Below are positions 46,472 through 55,763 of a stretch of DNA of 64,000 nucleotides, one piece after another. The position numbers and the translations under genes are program-made. Below the pieces are notes generated by a model. The model searched no databases. It was not told the origin of the DNA and saw nothing but the letters and a program-made list of their open reading frames with translations. The DNA is from Acidobacteriaceae bacterium. GTDB lineage: Bacteria; Acidobacteriota; Terriglobia; Terriglobales; Acidobacteriaceae. Numbering within the stretch: the stretch's first letter is position 1; each line of letters opens with the position of its first letter. The stretch is from contig JANXYB010000012.1 of NCBI GenBank assembly GCA_025350325.1, positions 59,754 to 123,753 on the forward strand, written 5' to 3'.

Positions 46472-46667
46472 ATGCCAGAATTTATGCATAATTCGGTTCA
46501 GGACATCAAGTACGCCGTGCGCCGATTGCGCAAATCCCGGGCCTTTACGTTCACGGCGATTGTGACTTTGGCCTTCGGCACCGGCCTAGAGTGCCGTAGT
46601 GGCAAGCTTCGTTCCGGCGCGCCGCGCTGCTTTAATTGAACCGATGCAAGGGTAGCGTACTGAGTAG
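46472..46667 (+). pseudogene. Collapsed ADOP permease remnant
   Basis: An ATG at 46472 opens a 55-codon frame that begins like the neighbouring permeases: VQDIKYAVRRLRKSRAFTFT then AIVTLAFGTG. At about 46590 it jumps, in a shifted frame, to the family C-terminus: VVASFVPARRAALIEPMQG, stop, RTE, stop, where intact copies read PMQALRTE. About 2.3 kb of the middle of the gene is gone, leaving the two ends joined out of frame. This is a former extra permease between copies 1 and 2, lost by an internal deletion, followed by at least one further mutation (the stop replacing the Ala-Leu codons). Confidence 0.85.
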
Positions 46668-46684
46668 CTGCAGAGGATGCATGA

Positions 46685-49138
46685 ATGATCACGTTCATAA
46701 ATGAATGTCGCTATGCAGGTCGCCAGTTACGCAAGTCGCCAGGCTTTGCGCTGACGGCGGTGCTTACGCTCGCGGTGGGAATCGGCGCCAGCTCGGCTAT
46801 CTTTTGCCTCATGGATGGCCTGTGGCTGCATCCGATGCGAGTCCCGCATCAAGGCGAATTAGTGCGCATTTTTGCGACCACGCCGCAGGACCCAGAGGGC
46901 GTCTTCACCTACTCTGAATTTCAAGCCCTTGCGCAACGCATGACGGCGCTGAAGAGCGCGGTTGCATTGGGCCGCCGTGGCAGCTTGATGCCGCGAAAGG
47001 ATGGCACATCGGCGCTGCTGTTGACAAACGTGGTTTCGGCCAATTTTTTTGATGCGCTTGGCGTGCGCCCTATCGTGGGACGCAGTTTCGGTGCCGGAGA
47101 TGCGGAGCGGTTGCGCACTCATCCTGGCGTGCTTCTGGGTTATGAATTCTGGCGCCGCGAGTTTGCCGGTGACCCGGGAATTGTGGGTAGGCAGATCACG
47201 CTGCTGCGCGGCAAAGACCGGCGCAGCCAAGTGGACGTGTGGGGCGTGTTGCCGCCCGAATTCCGCGAGGTCGATAACGGCGACGATCGCGACTTGTGGA
47301 TGTCCGCCGAGGCTTGGGCGGCACTGGTCGGACCCAATGAGCTAACTTCGCGCGAGTTTCGCTGGTTCAACATTCTGGGCCGGCTTGCTCCCGGAGCTAG
47401 CGTTGGCAAGGCCAACCAGGAAGCGGCAGCCATTGCGCAGGGACTGGCTGCGGCTGATCCGTCAACCCACCATGATTTCGGCGCGCGGGCCGTCAGCGAT
47501 CTTAGGTACCGCATGCACAAAGCCGGGACCAGCGGTCTTATTTTATTTGCGATTGTGGCGGGAGTGCTACTGCTAGCCACGGTAAACGTGGCGCACCTGA
47601 TGTTGGCCCGGGGGCTCGCGCGCGGACCCGAGGTGGCTCTTCGCCTCTCGCTCGGTGCGCGGCGGTCGACAGTCGCCAGGCAGTTGCTGGTAGAAAATCT
47701 TTTGCTCGGCACGCTGGGATTGGCCGCTGGGCTGGCGATGGCAGAAGGTGTTGCAGTTTTGTTGCCACGCCTTCTGGTTAGCGGGCCGGCAATGCTGGTG
47801 CAGGTCGGACCGTCTGCAAGCGGCTTCCAGCTGGATTGGCGCATTTTCTTTTTTGCGTCGTTGCTGGCAGTGGTTACCATGCTGGTGTTAGCGCTGGTTC
47901 CGCTCAGCCTGGTGGCACGGTCGCAACTGCTGCGGGTTTTGCAAGCCGCGGCCGCCACCCGTACAGCAGGAAAAACTCCGCTCGTGCGTCGCGCAGCAAT
48001 ATGGCTTCAGATTGCCGTTTCGTTCGCCTTGCTCATTTCGACAGGTGCTTTGGTACGTAGTTTTTTGAACACGCGCACGCAGTCCATCGGATTGACGCGC
48101 AACCAGGTTCTGCTGGCCTGGACGCAGGAACCGGAGCCGGCCATGCGAGACGCGGTTGTCGAGCGCATGAAGGCGCTGCCCGGCGTTGCGCGTGTTTCTT
48201 ATGCCATCCGCGCGCCGCTGAGCCTGTCCGAAGGCGGCATTTCGGTAAAGACGGTGCTGCCCAGCCATCCCGAATTGCGCGAGCCGGTTGAAATCAAGTT
48301 CAATGCGGTGAGTTCGGACTTTCTTGACGTGATCGGCACGCGCATCTTGCGAGGCCGCGGCATCACGGCCGTCGATGATGTGGAGGCCGCGGCCGTAGTG
48401 GTTATAAATCAGGCCATGGCGCAAAAGTATTGGCCCGCTCAAGACGCGGTCGGGCAGATCGTTCGGCTCGCCCGGTCCCACGTCGACGCCCGCATTATCG
48501 GCGTCACGGAAAACGCTCCCATCAATCAGATCGGCGAGATGGCTGAACCTTATCTCTACCTTCCGTTTCACTTTTACTTGGCTCATTTGTCGAATATGGG
48601 AGAGATCACCTTTGCTCTCGAAACCAGGCAGGATGCGATGAGCTTGGCTCACAACGTGAGAGAAGTGCTGATTCATGTCAATCCACTGCTGGACCCCATG
48701 ATGATCACTTCGCTGCCCGAGCTCATCCGGTACTCGGCCGGGACTTATCAAATGATGGCCGAACTGGTAAGCGCGCTGGGCCTCATCGGTCTCGGTCTTA
48801 CTGTGGTCGGCCTTTATGGCTTCCTTGCTTTCAGCGTGTCTCAGCGCAGGCATGAAATTGCCATTCGCATGGCACTGGGTGCATCCCGCAAAGCTACAGC
48901 GTGGCTGGTGCTGCGCGACACCGGCCGCATGGCCGCCATAGGCCTCGCTATGGGAGTCGCATTGGCCCTCATCGCGGCCAGATTCGAGGCCTCAATGTTA
49001 TTCGGCGTGCGACCGCTTGATGCACTCTCGCTCACCCTATCACTGTGCATTCTTTTAATCGCTGCGGGAACTGCAGCTTGGTTTCCCGCGCGTCGTGCCC
49101 CTTCAATTGAACCCATGCAAGCTTTGCGAACTGAATAG
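46685..49138 (+). CDS. MacB-like ABC permease, ADOP family, copy 2
   Basis: 817 residues. Start ATG at 46685 after a GAGGA site. It opens with ECRYAGRQLRKSPGFALTA and VGIGASSAIFCLMDGL, contains the periplasmic MacB domain, an internal membrane bundle (LILFAIVAGVLLLATVNVAHLML, MacB EVALRLSLGARRSTVARQLL), a second half with a periplasmic domain and final FtsX-type bundle (RHEIAIRMALGASRKA), and ends SIEPMQALRTE. It is more divergent from copy 1 than expected for a recent duplicate. Nine bases separate it from copy 3. Confidence 0.88.
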   Translation: MITFINECRYAGRQLRKSPGFALTAVLTLAVGIGASSAIFCLMDGLWLHPMRVPHQGELVRIFATTPQDPEGVFTYSEFQALAQRMTALKSAVALGRRGSLMPRKDGTSALLLTNVVSANFFDALGVRPIVGRSFGAGDAERLRTHPGVLLGYEFWRREFAGDPGIVGRQITLLRGKDRRSQVDVWGVLPPEFREVDNGDDRDLWMSAEAWAALVGPNELTSREFRWFNILGRLAPGASVGKANQEAAAIAQGLAAADPSTHHDFGARAVSDLRYRMHKAGTSGLILFAIVAGVLLLATVNVAHLMLARGLARGPEVALRLSLGARRSTVARQLLVENLLLGTLGLAAGLAMAEGVAVLLPRLLVSGPAMLVQVGPSASGFQLDWRIFFFASLLAVVTMLVLALVPLSLVARSQLLRVLQAAAATRTAGKTPLVRRAAIWLQIAVSFALLISTGALVRSFLNTRTQSIGLTRNQVLLAWTQEPEPAMRDAVVERMKALPGVARVSYAIRAPLSLSEGGISVKTVLPSHPELREPVEIKFNAVSSDFLDVIGTRILRGRGITAVDDVEAAAVVVINQAMAQKYWPAQDAVGQIVRLARSHVDARIIGVTENAPINQIGEMAEPYLYLPFHFYLAHLSNMGEITFALETRQDAMSLAHNVREVLIHVNPLLDPMMITSLPELIRYSAGTYQMMAELVSALGLIGLGLTVVGLYGFLAFSVSQRRHEIAIRMALGASRKATAWLVLRDTGRMAAIGLAMGVALALIAARFEASMLFGVRPLDALSLTLSLCILLIAAGTAAWFPARRAPSIEPMQALRTE

Positions 49139-49147
49139 GAGACGACG

Positions 49148-51667
49148 ATGAATAAGACATTGCAGGATGTTCGCTATGCGCTTCGCCAGTTGCGCAAATC
49201 GCCCGGCTTTGCGATTACGGTCGTACTAACGCTCGCGCTTGGCATCGGCGCCAATGCAGCAGTTTTCACACTGTTCGATCAAGCACTTCTGCGCCTGCTG
49301 CCTGTTCAGCACCCCAAAGAACTGGTGCGCTTCGAATGGACTGGCGGTTTCAGCGGCTCGGGCAGCAGCTTTGGCGGGGATATAACGAATTACTTTTCCT
49401 ACCCGATGTACAAAGACCTCCGCGATCAAAGTCAAGTGTTCTCTGGCATGCTCGCTGCCGATAAAACCAGCGTAGGCGTCTCATGGCATAACCAGGCGGA
49501 GAATGAAGATGCCGAAGTGGTAACCGGAAATTATTTTGAATTGCTCGGTTTGAAACCCACGATCGGTCGTCTGCTTACACCTCAGGACGACACTGCAAAG
49601 AATGCTAATCCTGTGGTGGTTCTCAGCTACAACTATTGGAAGACGCGCTTCGGAGGTTCCCGCGATATCGTCGGACAGACAGTGCTGGTCAACGGACATC
49701 CGTTCACGGTCCTTGGCGTTGCGCCAGGCAACTTCGATTCCGCTATTGGTGGTTACAGGCCCGGCGTCTTCATTCCCGTCAGCATGGTTGAGGTCGCAAT
49801 GCCATGGATGGCGGCCCGCGATGACCTGAATAACCATAAATCTTTGTGGCTCACATTAGTGGCTAGACTCAAGCCCGGTTTGACCGCCGCGCAGGCTGAG
49901 GCAAGCCTCGGCCCTCTCTGGCATTCCCGTCGTGCTTATGAATTGACGCTCTACAAATCTGCCTCTGAACATTTCAAGAAAAAGTTTCTCGACAACTCGC
50001 AACTCAAAGTCCACGATGACTCGAAAGGGTTTTCTCCCAATCGCGTGGATCTCGAAAAGCCGCTGTTCATTCTCATGAGTATGGCTGGCTTGCTTATCGT
50101 GCTTTGCGCAATCAACGTCGCCACGTTGCTGTTGTTGCGTGCTGCGGGTCGTGCGCGTGAGATGTCGATGCGCTACGCCCTTGGCGCAAGCCGCAATCGC
50201 ATCGTTTCACAATTGCTGGTGGAAGGCGGCTTGCTTGGCCTCACCGGTGCTGCCGCGGGCTTGATGCTGGCGCCCGTTGTCACAGGGACCCTGTTGCGCA
50301 TCATGACCAGTTCAGACCCCGGTGCAGAGCCCTACTCGACAGTTATCGATACGCGTGTGCTCCTTTTCACGATTGGCATTTCACTGCTCGCTACATTGGT
50401 GTTCAGCATCGCCCCGGTATTTCATTTTTTACGGCCCGATCTCGCTAATTCTCTACGTCAGACTGCCGGCACCGCATCGCGGAATTCGCAGCTATTCCGC
50501 AAGATTGCCGTCGGTGTACAGATTTCGCTCAGCGTGATGCTGCTTGGTGGCGCAGGTCTCTTTGTACGTACGCTCGACAATCTCCGCCATCAAGAGGTGG
50601 GATTCAACATCGCCGATCTTGCCACCTTCAGTCTGAATCCCACAACCTCAGGATATGGTGAAGACCGGACGCCGCAAATCATCACGAACTCCCTCGAAGC
50701 CCTGAGGCGCATTCCAGGAGTGACCTCGGTGTCGGCAACGAGCGATCCTGAGTTGTCAGGGAACACTCAAGGTTCGAGCTTCTCCATTCAGGGCTACAAG
50801 CCCACTGAAGATGAGAATATGACCTTCGAGCACCCTAGGGTTCTACCGGCATATTTCTCTACTCTGCAACAGCCGATCCTGGTGGGCCGGGAATTTTCAG
50901 CATCGGATGTCCAGGGTCAATCACAAGTCGCCGTGGTCAACGCCGCTTTAGCCAAGCGCTTTTTTGGCTCTCCTCAAAATGCCCTTGGCCGCCAGATTAC
51001 AGAGGGCGGTGGCGAATCGACGTTTGGTACCACCATCGTCGGCGTTGTCGGAAACATCAAGCACACGGATCTGCGCACCGAGTTAGGTCCAGCAGTCTAC
51101 CAGCCGTATATGCAGCAAAAACATCCGGGGGGCGTGGTCGTCTATATTCGCACCTCCTCGGCGTCCAAATCAATGCTTCCAGCAATTCGACAGACCATTC
51201 ACCAGCTCGATCCTACACTCGTGGTCGACGAACTCCGAACCATGGAAGACCAAGTCGATCGCAGTGCGTCGGACGAGCGGGCGCTCGCTCTCCTCGCCAT
51301 GAGTTTTGCACTGTTGGCCATGCTGCTGGCTGCCGTCGGCCTCTACGGGGTGCTGGCCTATTCGACTGAGCAGCGCACACGCGAGATCGGAGTGCGCCTG
51401 GCTCTAGGCTCACCGCGGTCAGGCGTGGTGATGCTCGTGGTGCGAGAGATGGCGATCATCGCTCTAGTTGCAATCGCTATCGCGCTTCCATCGGTGGTCG
51501 CGCTGGCGCGCCTGTTTCGCAGTCAACTTTTCGGCGTAACCACCCTCGATCCCATCACCCTGGCAGGCGCGGTTCTGCTCACCGTGGTCATGCTCTCGCT
51601 GGCCGCATCTCTACCGGCACGCCGCGCTGCTGCCGTCGAACCTATTGTTGCCTTGAGAACTGAATAA
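49148..51667 (+). CDS. MacB-like ABC permease, ADOP family, copy 3
   Basis: 839 residues, ATG preceded by AGGAGA. N-terminal motif VRYALRQLRKSPGFAITV, periplasmic domain with VLSYNYWKTRFGGSRDIVGQTV (shown in part), internal bundle (LLIVLCAINVATLLLLRAAGR, REMSMRYALGASRNR), second half with VVNAALAKRFFG, and a final bundle (REIGVRLALGSPRSGVVMLV) ending PARRAAAVEPIVALRTE. It is intact. Together with copies 1 and 2 it gives three different full-length permeases for one adaptor and one TolC protein, so alternative complexes or heterodimers are possible. Confidence 0.9.
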   Translation: MNKTLQDVRYALRQLRKSPGFAITVVLTLALGIGANAAVFTLFDQALLRLLPVQHPKELVRFEWTGGFSGSGSSFGGDITNYFSYPMYKDLRDQSQVFSGMLAADKTSVGVSWHNQAENEDAEVVTGNYFELLGLKPTIGRLLTPQDDTAKNANPVVVLSYNYWKTRFGGSRDIVGQTVLVNGHPFTVLGVAPGNFDSAIGGYRPGVFIPVSMVEVAMPWMAARDDLNNHKSLWLTLVARLKPGLTAAQAEASLGPLWHSRRAYELTLYKSASEHFKKKFLDNSQLKVHDDSKGFSPNRVDLEKPLFILMSMAGLLIVLCAINVATLLLLRAAGRAREMSMRYALGASRNRIVSQLLVEGGLLGLTGAAAGLMLAPVVTGTLLRIMTSSDPGAEPYSTVIDTRVLLFTIGISLLATLVFSIAPVFHFLRPDLANSLRQTAGTASRNSQLFRKIAVGVQISLSVMLLGGAGLFVRTLDNLRHQEVGFNIADLATFSLNPTTSGYGEDRTPQIITNSLEALRRIPGVTSVSATSDPELSGNTQGSSFSIQGYKPTEDENMTFEHPRVLPAYFSTLQQPILVGREFSASDVQGQSQVAVVNAALAKRFFGSPQNALGRQITEGGGESTFGTTIVGVVGNIKHTDLRTELGPAVYQPYMQQKHPGGVVVYIRTSSASKSMLPAIRQTIHQLDPTLVVDELRTMEDQVDRSASDERALALLAMSFALLAMLLAAVGLYGVLAYSTEQRTREIGVRLALGSPRSGVVMLVVREMAIIALVAIAIALPSVVALARLFRSQLFGVTTLDPITLAGAVLLTVVMLSLAASLPARRAAAVEPIVALRTE

Positions 51668-51710
51668 CACGGGCAACCAAACTGAAGTAAGACCGGAGTA
51701 ACTGAATACC

Positions 51711-52415
51711 ATGATCGAACTGAAAAACGTCGAACGTAGTTATAAGACCGGCCACGCCGAGACGTGGGTGCTTCGCCGCATTGGACTCACCATCAAGGAA
51801 GGCGAATTCGTCACCGTCATGGGGCCATCGGGAGCAGGGAAGTCATCGCTCCTAAACGTGCTGGCTCTGCTCGACGACAGTTGGCTGGGAGAGTATTGGT
51901 TTAGCTCTACTCCTGTGCATTCACTCAATCGCAAACAGCGCGCCGACCTCGCCCGCCAGCGCATCGGCATGGTCTTCCAGAGCTATCATCTGCTTGATGA
52001 CCTGACCGTCGCCGAGAACATCGATCTGCCGCTGTCGTATAAAAATATGCCTGCGAAAGATCGCCAGGCAATGGTTGCGGACATTCTTGACCGATTTCAA
52101 ATCGTCGCCAAAAAGGATCTTTTCCCAAACCAACTATCCGGCGGACAGCAGCAACTTGTCGGCATTGCGCGTGCCGTGGTGCACGCTCCGACTCTTCTGT
52201 TAGCCGATGAACCGACAGGCAATCTTCATTCCACGCAAGCTCGTGAAATCATGGAGCTCTTTCGCGAACTCAATCGCACCGGCACGACCATCGTTCAGGT
52301 TACACATTCTGAAGAGAACGCTCACTACGGCAAACGCATTCTTGAATTGCGCGACGGCTGGCTAACACGCGACGAAACCCTGCAGCCCAACACCACGGAG
52401 GTCGGGGCACAGTGA
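51711..52415 (+). CDS. ABC transporter ATP-binding protein (MacB/LolD type), second copy
   Basis: 234 residues. Walker [11 protein letters not shown]-loop [17 protein letters not shown], signature [15 protein letters not shown], Walker [14 protein letters not shown] and switch His in [13 protein letters not shown]. Two positions differ from the first copy: LV for RV after the signature, and His for Asp in the D-loop (NLHS for NLDS). The Walker B Glu is kept, so ATP hydrolysis is still likely, but coupling between the two sites may differ. The stop overlaps the next gene's start (GTGA), so the two are translationally coupled. Confidence 0.92.
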   Translation: MIELKNVERSYKTGHAETWVLRRIGLTIKEGEFVTVMGPSGAGKSSLLNVLALLDDSWLGEYWFSSTPVHSLNRKQRADLARQRIGMVFQSYHLLDDLTVAENIDLPLSYKNMPAKDRQAMVADILDRFQIVAKKDLFPNQLSGGQQQLVGIARAVVHAPTLLLADEPTGNLHSTQAREIMELFRELNRTGTTIVQVTHSEENAHYGKRILELRDGWLTRDETLQPNTTEVGAQ

Positions 52416-54406
52416 AGAATTACAAGAGGATTCATCTAAGGAGTATTTCTCACAATCGTTTGGCTCGTGTGCTGTCGGTCTCCGCGATTCTTCTAATTCA
52501 GGCGAACGTCGCCATTTCATTACAAGAGTCAACATCGCCCGCGGTTCCACCGCAATCGACTTCTGTTGCGACAATGCCAGCCCAACCGGCTTCGCAAGGC
52601 CCAATTCCGTTTGATCAAATGCTGCGCCATTCGCGCAACCCAATAGATGCATATCGTGGCAAAGTAGCGCCCGCACCAAACATGGCGAATTCAGCACGAC
52701 TCGATTCGCTGGTCCGTGACGGTAAGCTATATCTATCCCTGCGGGACGCGATTGATCTTGCCCTTGAAAACAATCTGGACATGGTGATCGCTCGATTCAA
52801 TCTACCCATCGCGCAGATGGATATCCTTCGCACGCGGGCCGGTGGTTTCTCGCGTGGTGTCAACACCGGAGTAGTCACTGGTACGCCCGGCGGGGGTACA
52901 GGCGCGGGTAGTGGCGGCACAGGCGCCGGTGGCACGAGCAGCGGTGCTGGCGGCGCTGGGGCAGGCAGTTCAGGCCTGGTGCAATCAACATTAGGAACAG
53001 GCACGGCGGTGTCGAGCTACGACCCGTATATCAATGCCCAGACATATAACGACCACACCTCGCAACTGCTTGCCAATCGGCAAATCTACGGAGTGCCGGT
53101 CTATCACGTCAACGAAAATCTGGCCAATGTCAGCTACTATCAATCTTTCCCCACCGGTACATACGTCGAGGCAGACTGGAATAACAATAGACAGACTTCA
53201 AACAGCCCCTTCAACACTCTCAATCCGCAACTGTTCACGAGCGTCCGCGTTCTCTTTCAACAACAATTGCTGGCCGGCTTTGGCCTCGGCCCTAACCTAC
53301 GTTATTTGCACATCGCCAAGACTAACCAGAATATTTCTGATATCGCGTTTAAAGCACAGGTAATCGCGACGGTCACACAGATCAGCGACATCTATTGGGA
53401 TCTTGTGAACGCCTACGATACCGAGCATGTAGGGGAGCGCTCAGTCGCCTTTGCCACCTCAACCCTCGACACCAGCCGCAAGCAGCTTGCGCTACAAGCC
53501 ATCCCCGAGATGGATGTGCTCAAGGCAGAGAGTGAATTAGCTACGCGCGAACAGGATCTCACCGTCGCGCGTACCAACCTAGAATTGCAAGAGCTCTACA
53601 TGAAAAACGCCATCACGCGCACCCTCGACAATCCGATCCTCGAAGAGATGCCGGTGGTACCTACCGATCATATTGCGGCGCAGATCCAACCTGACGCCGA
53701 GCCGATACAAGAGACCATCGCGAACGCGCTCAAAAATCGAACCGAATTGCTCGAGTCGAGCCTCGATCTCGACAACCGCGAACTGAGCCGCAAGACTGCC
53801 CGCAATGCACTGTTGCCGCAACTTAGCCTATACGGTTTCTATTCAGGCACTGGCTACGGCGGCACTCCCAACCCTGCGTATTTGGCTGGTGGCGGCACCG
53901 TCAACGCTCCCGGGGGCATCGGCGGTACACTCGAAAACGCATTGAATTATTCGTCTCCGGAATACCAGCTTGGTTTTCAGCTCAGCATGCCTCTCCGCAA
54001 TCGCATCGCCAAGGCCGATCAATACCGTACCGAGTTGGAATATCGCCAGTCGCAAGTGTATTTCGAAGAGTTGAAAAAGCGTATACGCATAGAAGTGCGC
54101 AACGCCCGCTATGCTCTCGAGCAGGGCGTGAGTCGCGTCGGCGCCGCCCGGCAAGCGCGTGACCTGGCGCAGCGCACTCTCGATATCATGCAGAAGGAAC
54201 AAAAACTCGGCGTAGGATCGAATCAACAAACCCTGGCATCCGAACATGATCTGGCAGTTGCCGATTCAGCTCTGGTCACTGCGCAGACAGCGTACGAGAA
54301 AGCGCGCATCGAGGTCAGGCGCGCGACTGGGTCGGTGCTTGAAGATTACGGAATCTCGATCGCCGACGCTAAGTCCGGCGTCGTGGAGGCGGACCATCAC
54401 CAGTAA
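52412..54406 (+). CDS. TolC-family outer membrane efflux protein
   Basis: 664 residues, starting at a GTG that overlaps the ATPase stop. A signal region (VLSVSAILLIQANVAIS) is followed by a Pro/Ser/Gln-rich segment, then the first TolC half (LSLRDAIDLALENNLDMVIARFNL). A Gly/Ala/Ser-rich insert (about residues 157-188) and a beta-barrel region follow. Long coiled-coil helices (LQLSELATREQDLTVAR-like stretch; RKQLALQAIPEMDVLKAESEL) appear in each half, with EQKLGVGSNQQTLASEHDLA near the end. It forms the trimeric exit duct for the ABC system encoded upstream. The length exceeds typical TolC (about 450-500) because of the N-terminal and Gly-rich additions. Confidence 0.88.
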   Translation: MKNYKRIHLRSISHNRLARVLSVSAILLIQANVAISLQESTSPAVPPQSTSVATMPAQPASQGPIPFDQMLRHSRNPIDAYRGKVAPAPNMANSARLDSLVRDGKLYLSLRDAIDLALENNLDMVIARFNLPIAQMDILRTRAGGFSRGVNTGVVTGTPGGGTGAGSGGTGAGGTSSGAGGAGAGSSGLVQSTLGTGTAVSSYDPYINAQTYNDHTSQLLANRQIYGVPVYHVNENLANVSYYQSFPTGTYVEADWNNNRQTSNSPFNTLNPQLFTSVRVLFQQQLLAGFGLGPNLRYLHIAKTNQNISDIAFKAQVIATVTQISDIYWDLVNAYDTEHVGERSVAFATSTLDTSRKQLALQAIPEMDVLKAESELATREQDLTVARTNLELQELYMKNAITRTLDNPILEEMPVVPTDHIAAQIQPDAEPIQETIANALKNRTELLESSLDLDNRELSRKTARNALLPQLSLYGFYSGTGYGGTPNPAYLAGGGTVNAPGGIGGTLENALNYSSPEYQLGFQLSMPLRNRIAKADQYRTELEYRQSQVYFEELKKRIRIEVRNARYALEQGVSRVGAARQARDLAQRTLDIMQKEQKLGVGSNQQTLASEHDLAVADSALVTAQTAYEKARIEVRRATGSVLEDYGISIADAKSGVVEADHHQ

Positions 54407-55763
54407 GAAAGATCGAATCCGGGTTTTGGTTGCCGACGATCAACCCCACATACTCGAGGCCGTCGAGCTGCTGCTGCGGCCGCAAGGCATGCAAGTAGAT
54501 TGTGCACGCTCGCCGCAGCTGCTGCTAGAGGCGCTGAGCCAGGCCGATTACGATGTGCTGCTGATCGACCTGAACTACACCCGCGACACCACCTCAGGCA
54601 AAGAGGGTCTTGATCTACTCGCGCGCCTTCAGGAGATAGATCCGCGGCTGCCCGTCATCGTTATGACCGCATGGGGCAACATCGATCTCGCCGTAGAAAG
54701 CATCAAGCGAGGCGCGCGTGACTTCATTCAAAAGCCATGGGAAAACGAACGCCTCATCAGCCTGATTCTGGTTCATGCCGAATTGCATCAGGCCCTGCGC
54801 CGCGCGCGTCAACTTGAAATGGAGAATCGCCTGCTGCGTGCGGAGGGCATGCCGGAATTTGTGGCGGGCGCGCCTTCGATGCAGCCGGTGCTTGAGCTCA
54901 TCGCGCAGGTAGGGCCATCCGACGCCAACGTACTCATCACCGGCGAGCATGGCACCGGCAAGGAAATTGTGGCCAAGCTTCTGCATGCGGCTTCACCGCG
55001 TGCGCGCATGGCGCTGGTTGCGGTCAATGCGGGCGGTCTACCGGAGGGCACATTCGAGAGCGAAATTTTCGGCCACGTCAAAGGTGCGTTTACAGACGCG
55101 CGCACTGATCGTGTAGGCCGCTTCGAGCTTGCGAATGGCGGCACACTGTTCCTCGATGAAATCGCCAACGTTCCTCTGCGTCAGCAAGGCAAGTTACTGC
55201 GTGTACTAGAGACCGGCGAACTGGAACGCGTGGGCTCTTCGCAGACGCGTCGTGTCGACGTACGCATTCTCTCCGCAACCAACGCGGTGCTTACCGAGGA
55301 GGCTAAAGCAGGAAATTTCCGCGAAGATTTGCTCTTCCGCATCAACACTGTGGAGATACATCTCCCCGCCCTCCGCGAGCGTCGCGAAGATATTCCTCTG
55401 CTGGCTATGCATTTTTTAGGACGCAATCGCACGCGTTATCGCAAGCAGGTTTCTGGATTTTCGCCTGTGGCCATGCAGCAGATGATGCAGTACCCGTGGC
55501 CAGGCAACGTGCGCGAACTTGAACACGCAGTGGAACGCGCAGTATTGCTCTGCCGCAGCGAAGAGATTGAGCCTGCTAATCTTGCTATCGCGGCGGTGCG
55601 CTCGTCAGCGCCAAATTTTGAAAACATGAGTATTGATGAAGTTGAGGCCTTGCTGATCCGTAAAGTGTTGCGTCGCTGCGACGGAAACATTTCTCAGGCA
55701 TCCGAAGCCCTTGGCTTAAGCCGCGCCGCTCTCTATCGCCGCATCGAAAAATATGGCCTTTGA
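54396..55763 (+). CDS. NtrC-family sigma-54-dependent response regulator
   Basis: About 455 residues as drawn. Receiver: VLVADDQPHILEAVELLL, phosphoacceptor Asp in VLLIDLNYTRD, Lys in FIQKPWENE. AAA+ domain: Walker A GEHGTGKEIVAKLLHA, the sigma-54-contact loop GAFTDA, Walker B GTLFLDEIA and the arginine-finger region FREDLLFRIN. C-terminal Fis-type helix-turn-helix: GNISQASEALGLSRAALYRR. The start is unclear: the first conserved residues lie inside the 3' end of the TolC gene. An ATC at 54396, six bases after GGAGG, would give MTSKKDRIRVL; a TTG at 54339 is the nearest standard codon. It would activate sigma-54 promoters, most likely that of its own operon. Confidence 0.9.
   Translation: MTSKKDRIRVLVADDQPHILEAVELLLRPQGMQVDCARSPQLLLEALSQADYDVLLIDLNYTRDTTSGKEGLDLLARLQEIDPRLPVIVMTAWGNIDLAVESIKRGARDFIQKPWENERLISLILVHAELHQALRRARQLEMENRLLRAEGMPEFVAGAPSMQPVLELIAQVGPSDANVLITGEHGTGKEIVAKLLHAASPRARMALVAVNAGGLPEGTFESEIFGHVKGAFTDARTDRVGRFELANGGTLFLDEIANVPLRQQGKLLRVLETGELERVGSSQTRRVDVRILSATNAVLTEEAKAGNFREDLLFRINTVEIHLPALRERREDIPLLAMHFLGRNRTRYRKQVSGFSPVAMQQMMQYPWPGNVRELEHAVERAVLLCRSEEIEPANLAIAAVRSSAPNFENMSIDEVEALLIRKVLRRCDGNISQASEALGLSRAALYRRIEKYGL

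Noticed and set aside
47140..47958. 272-residue minus-strand open frame inside permease copy 2
   Set aside because: Ser/Arg/Pro-rich shadow of the permease; no domain, no ribosome-binding site.
47888..48853. 321-residue open frame on the minus strand inside permease copy 2
   Set aside because: It is antisense to a well-supported permease. Its composition (Arg/His/Gln-rich) is that of a shadow frame and it has no recognisable domain.
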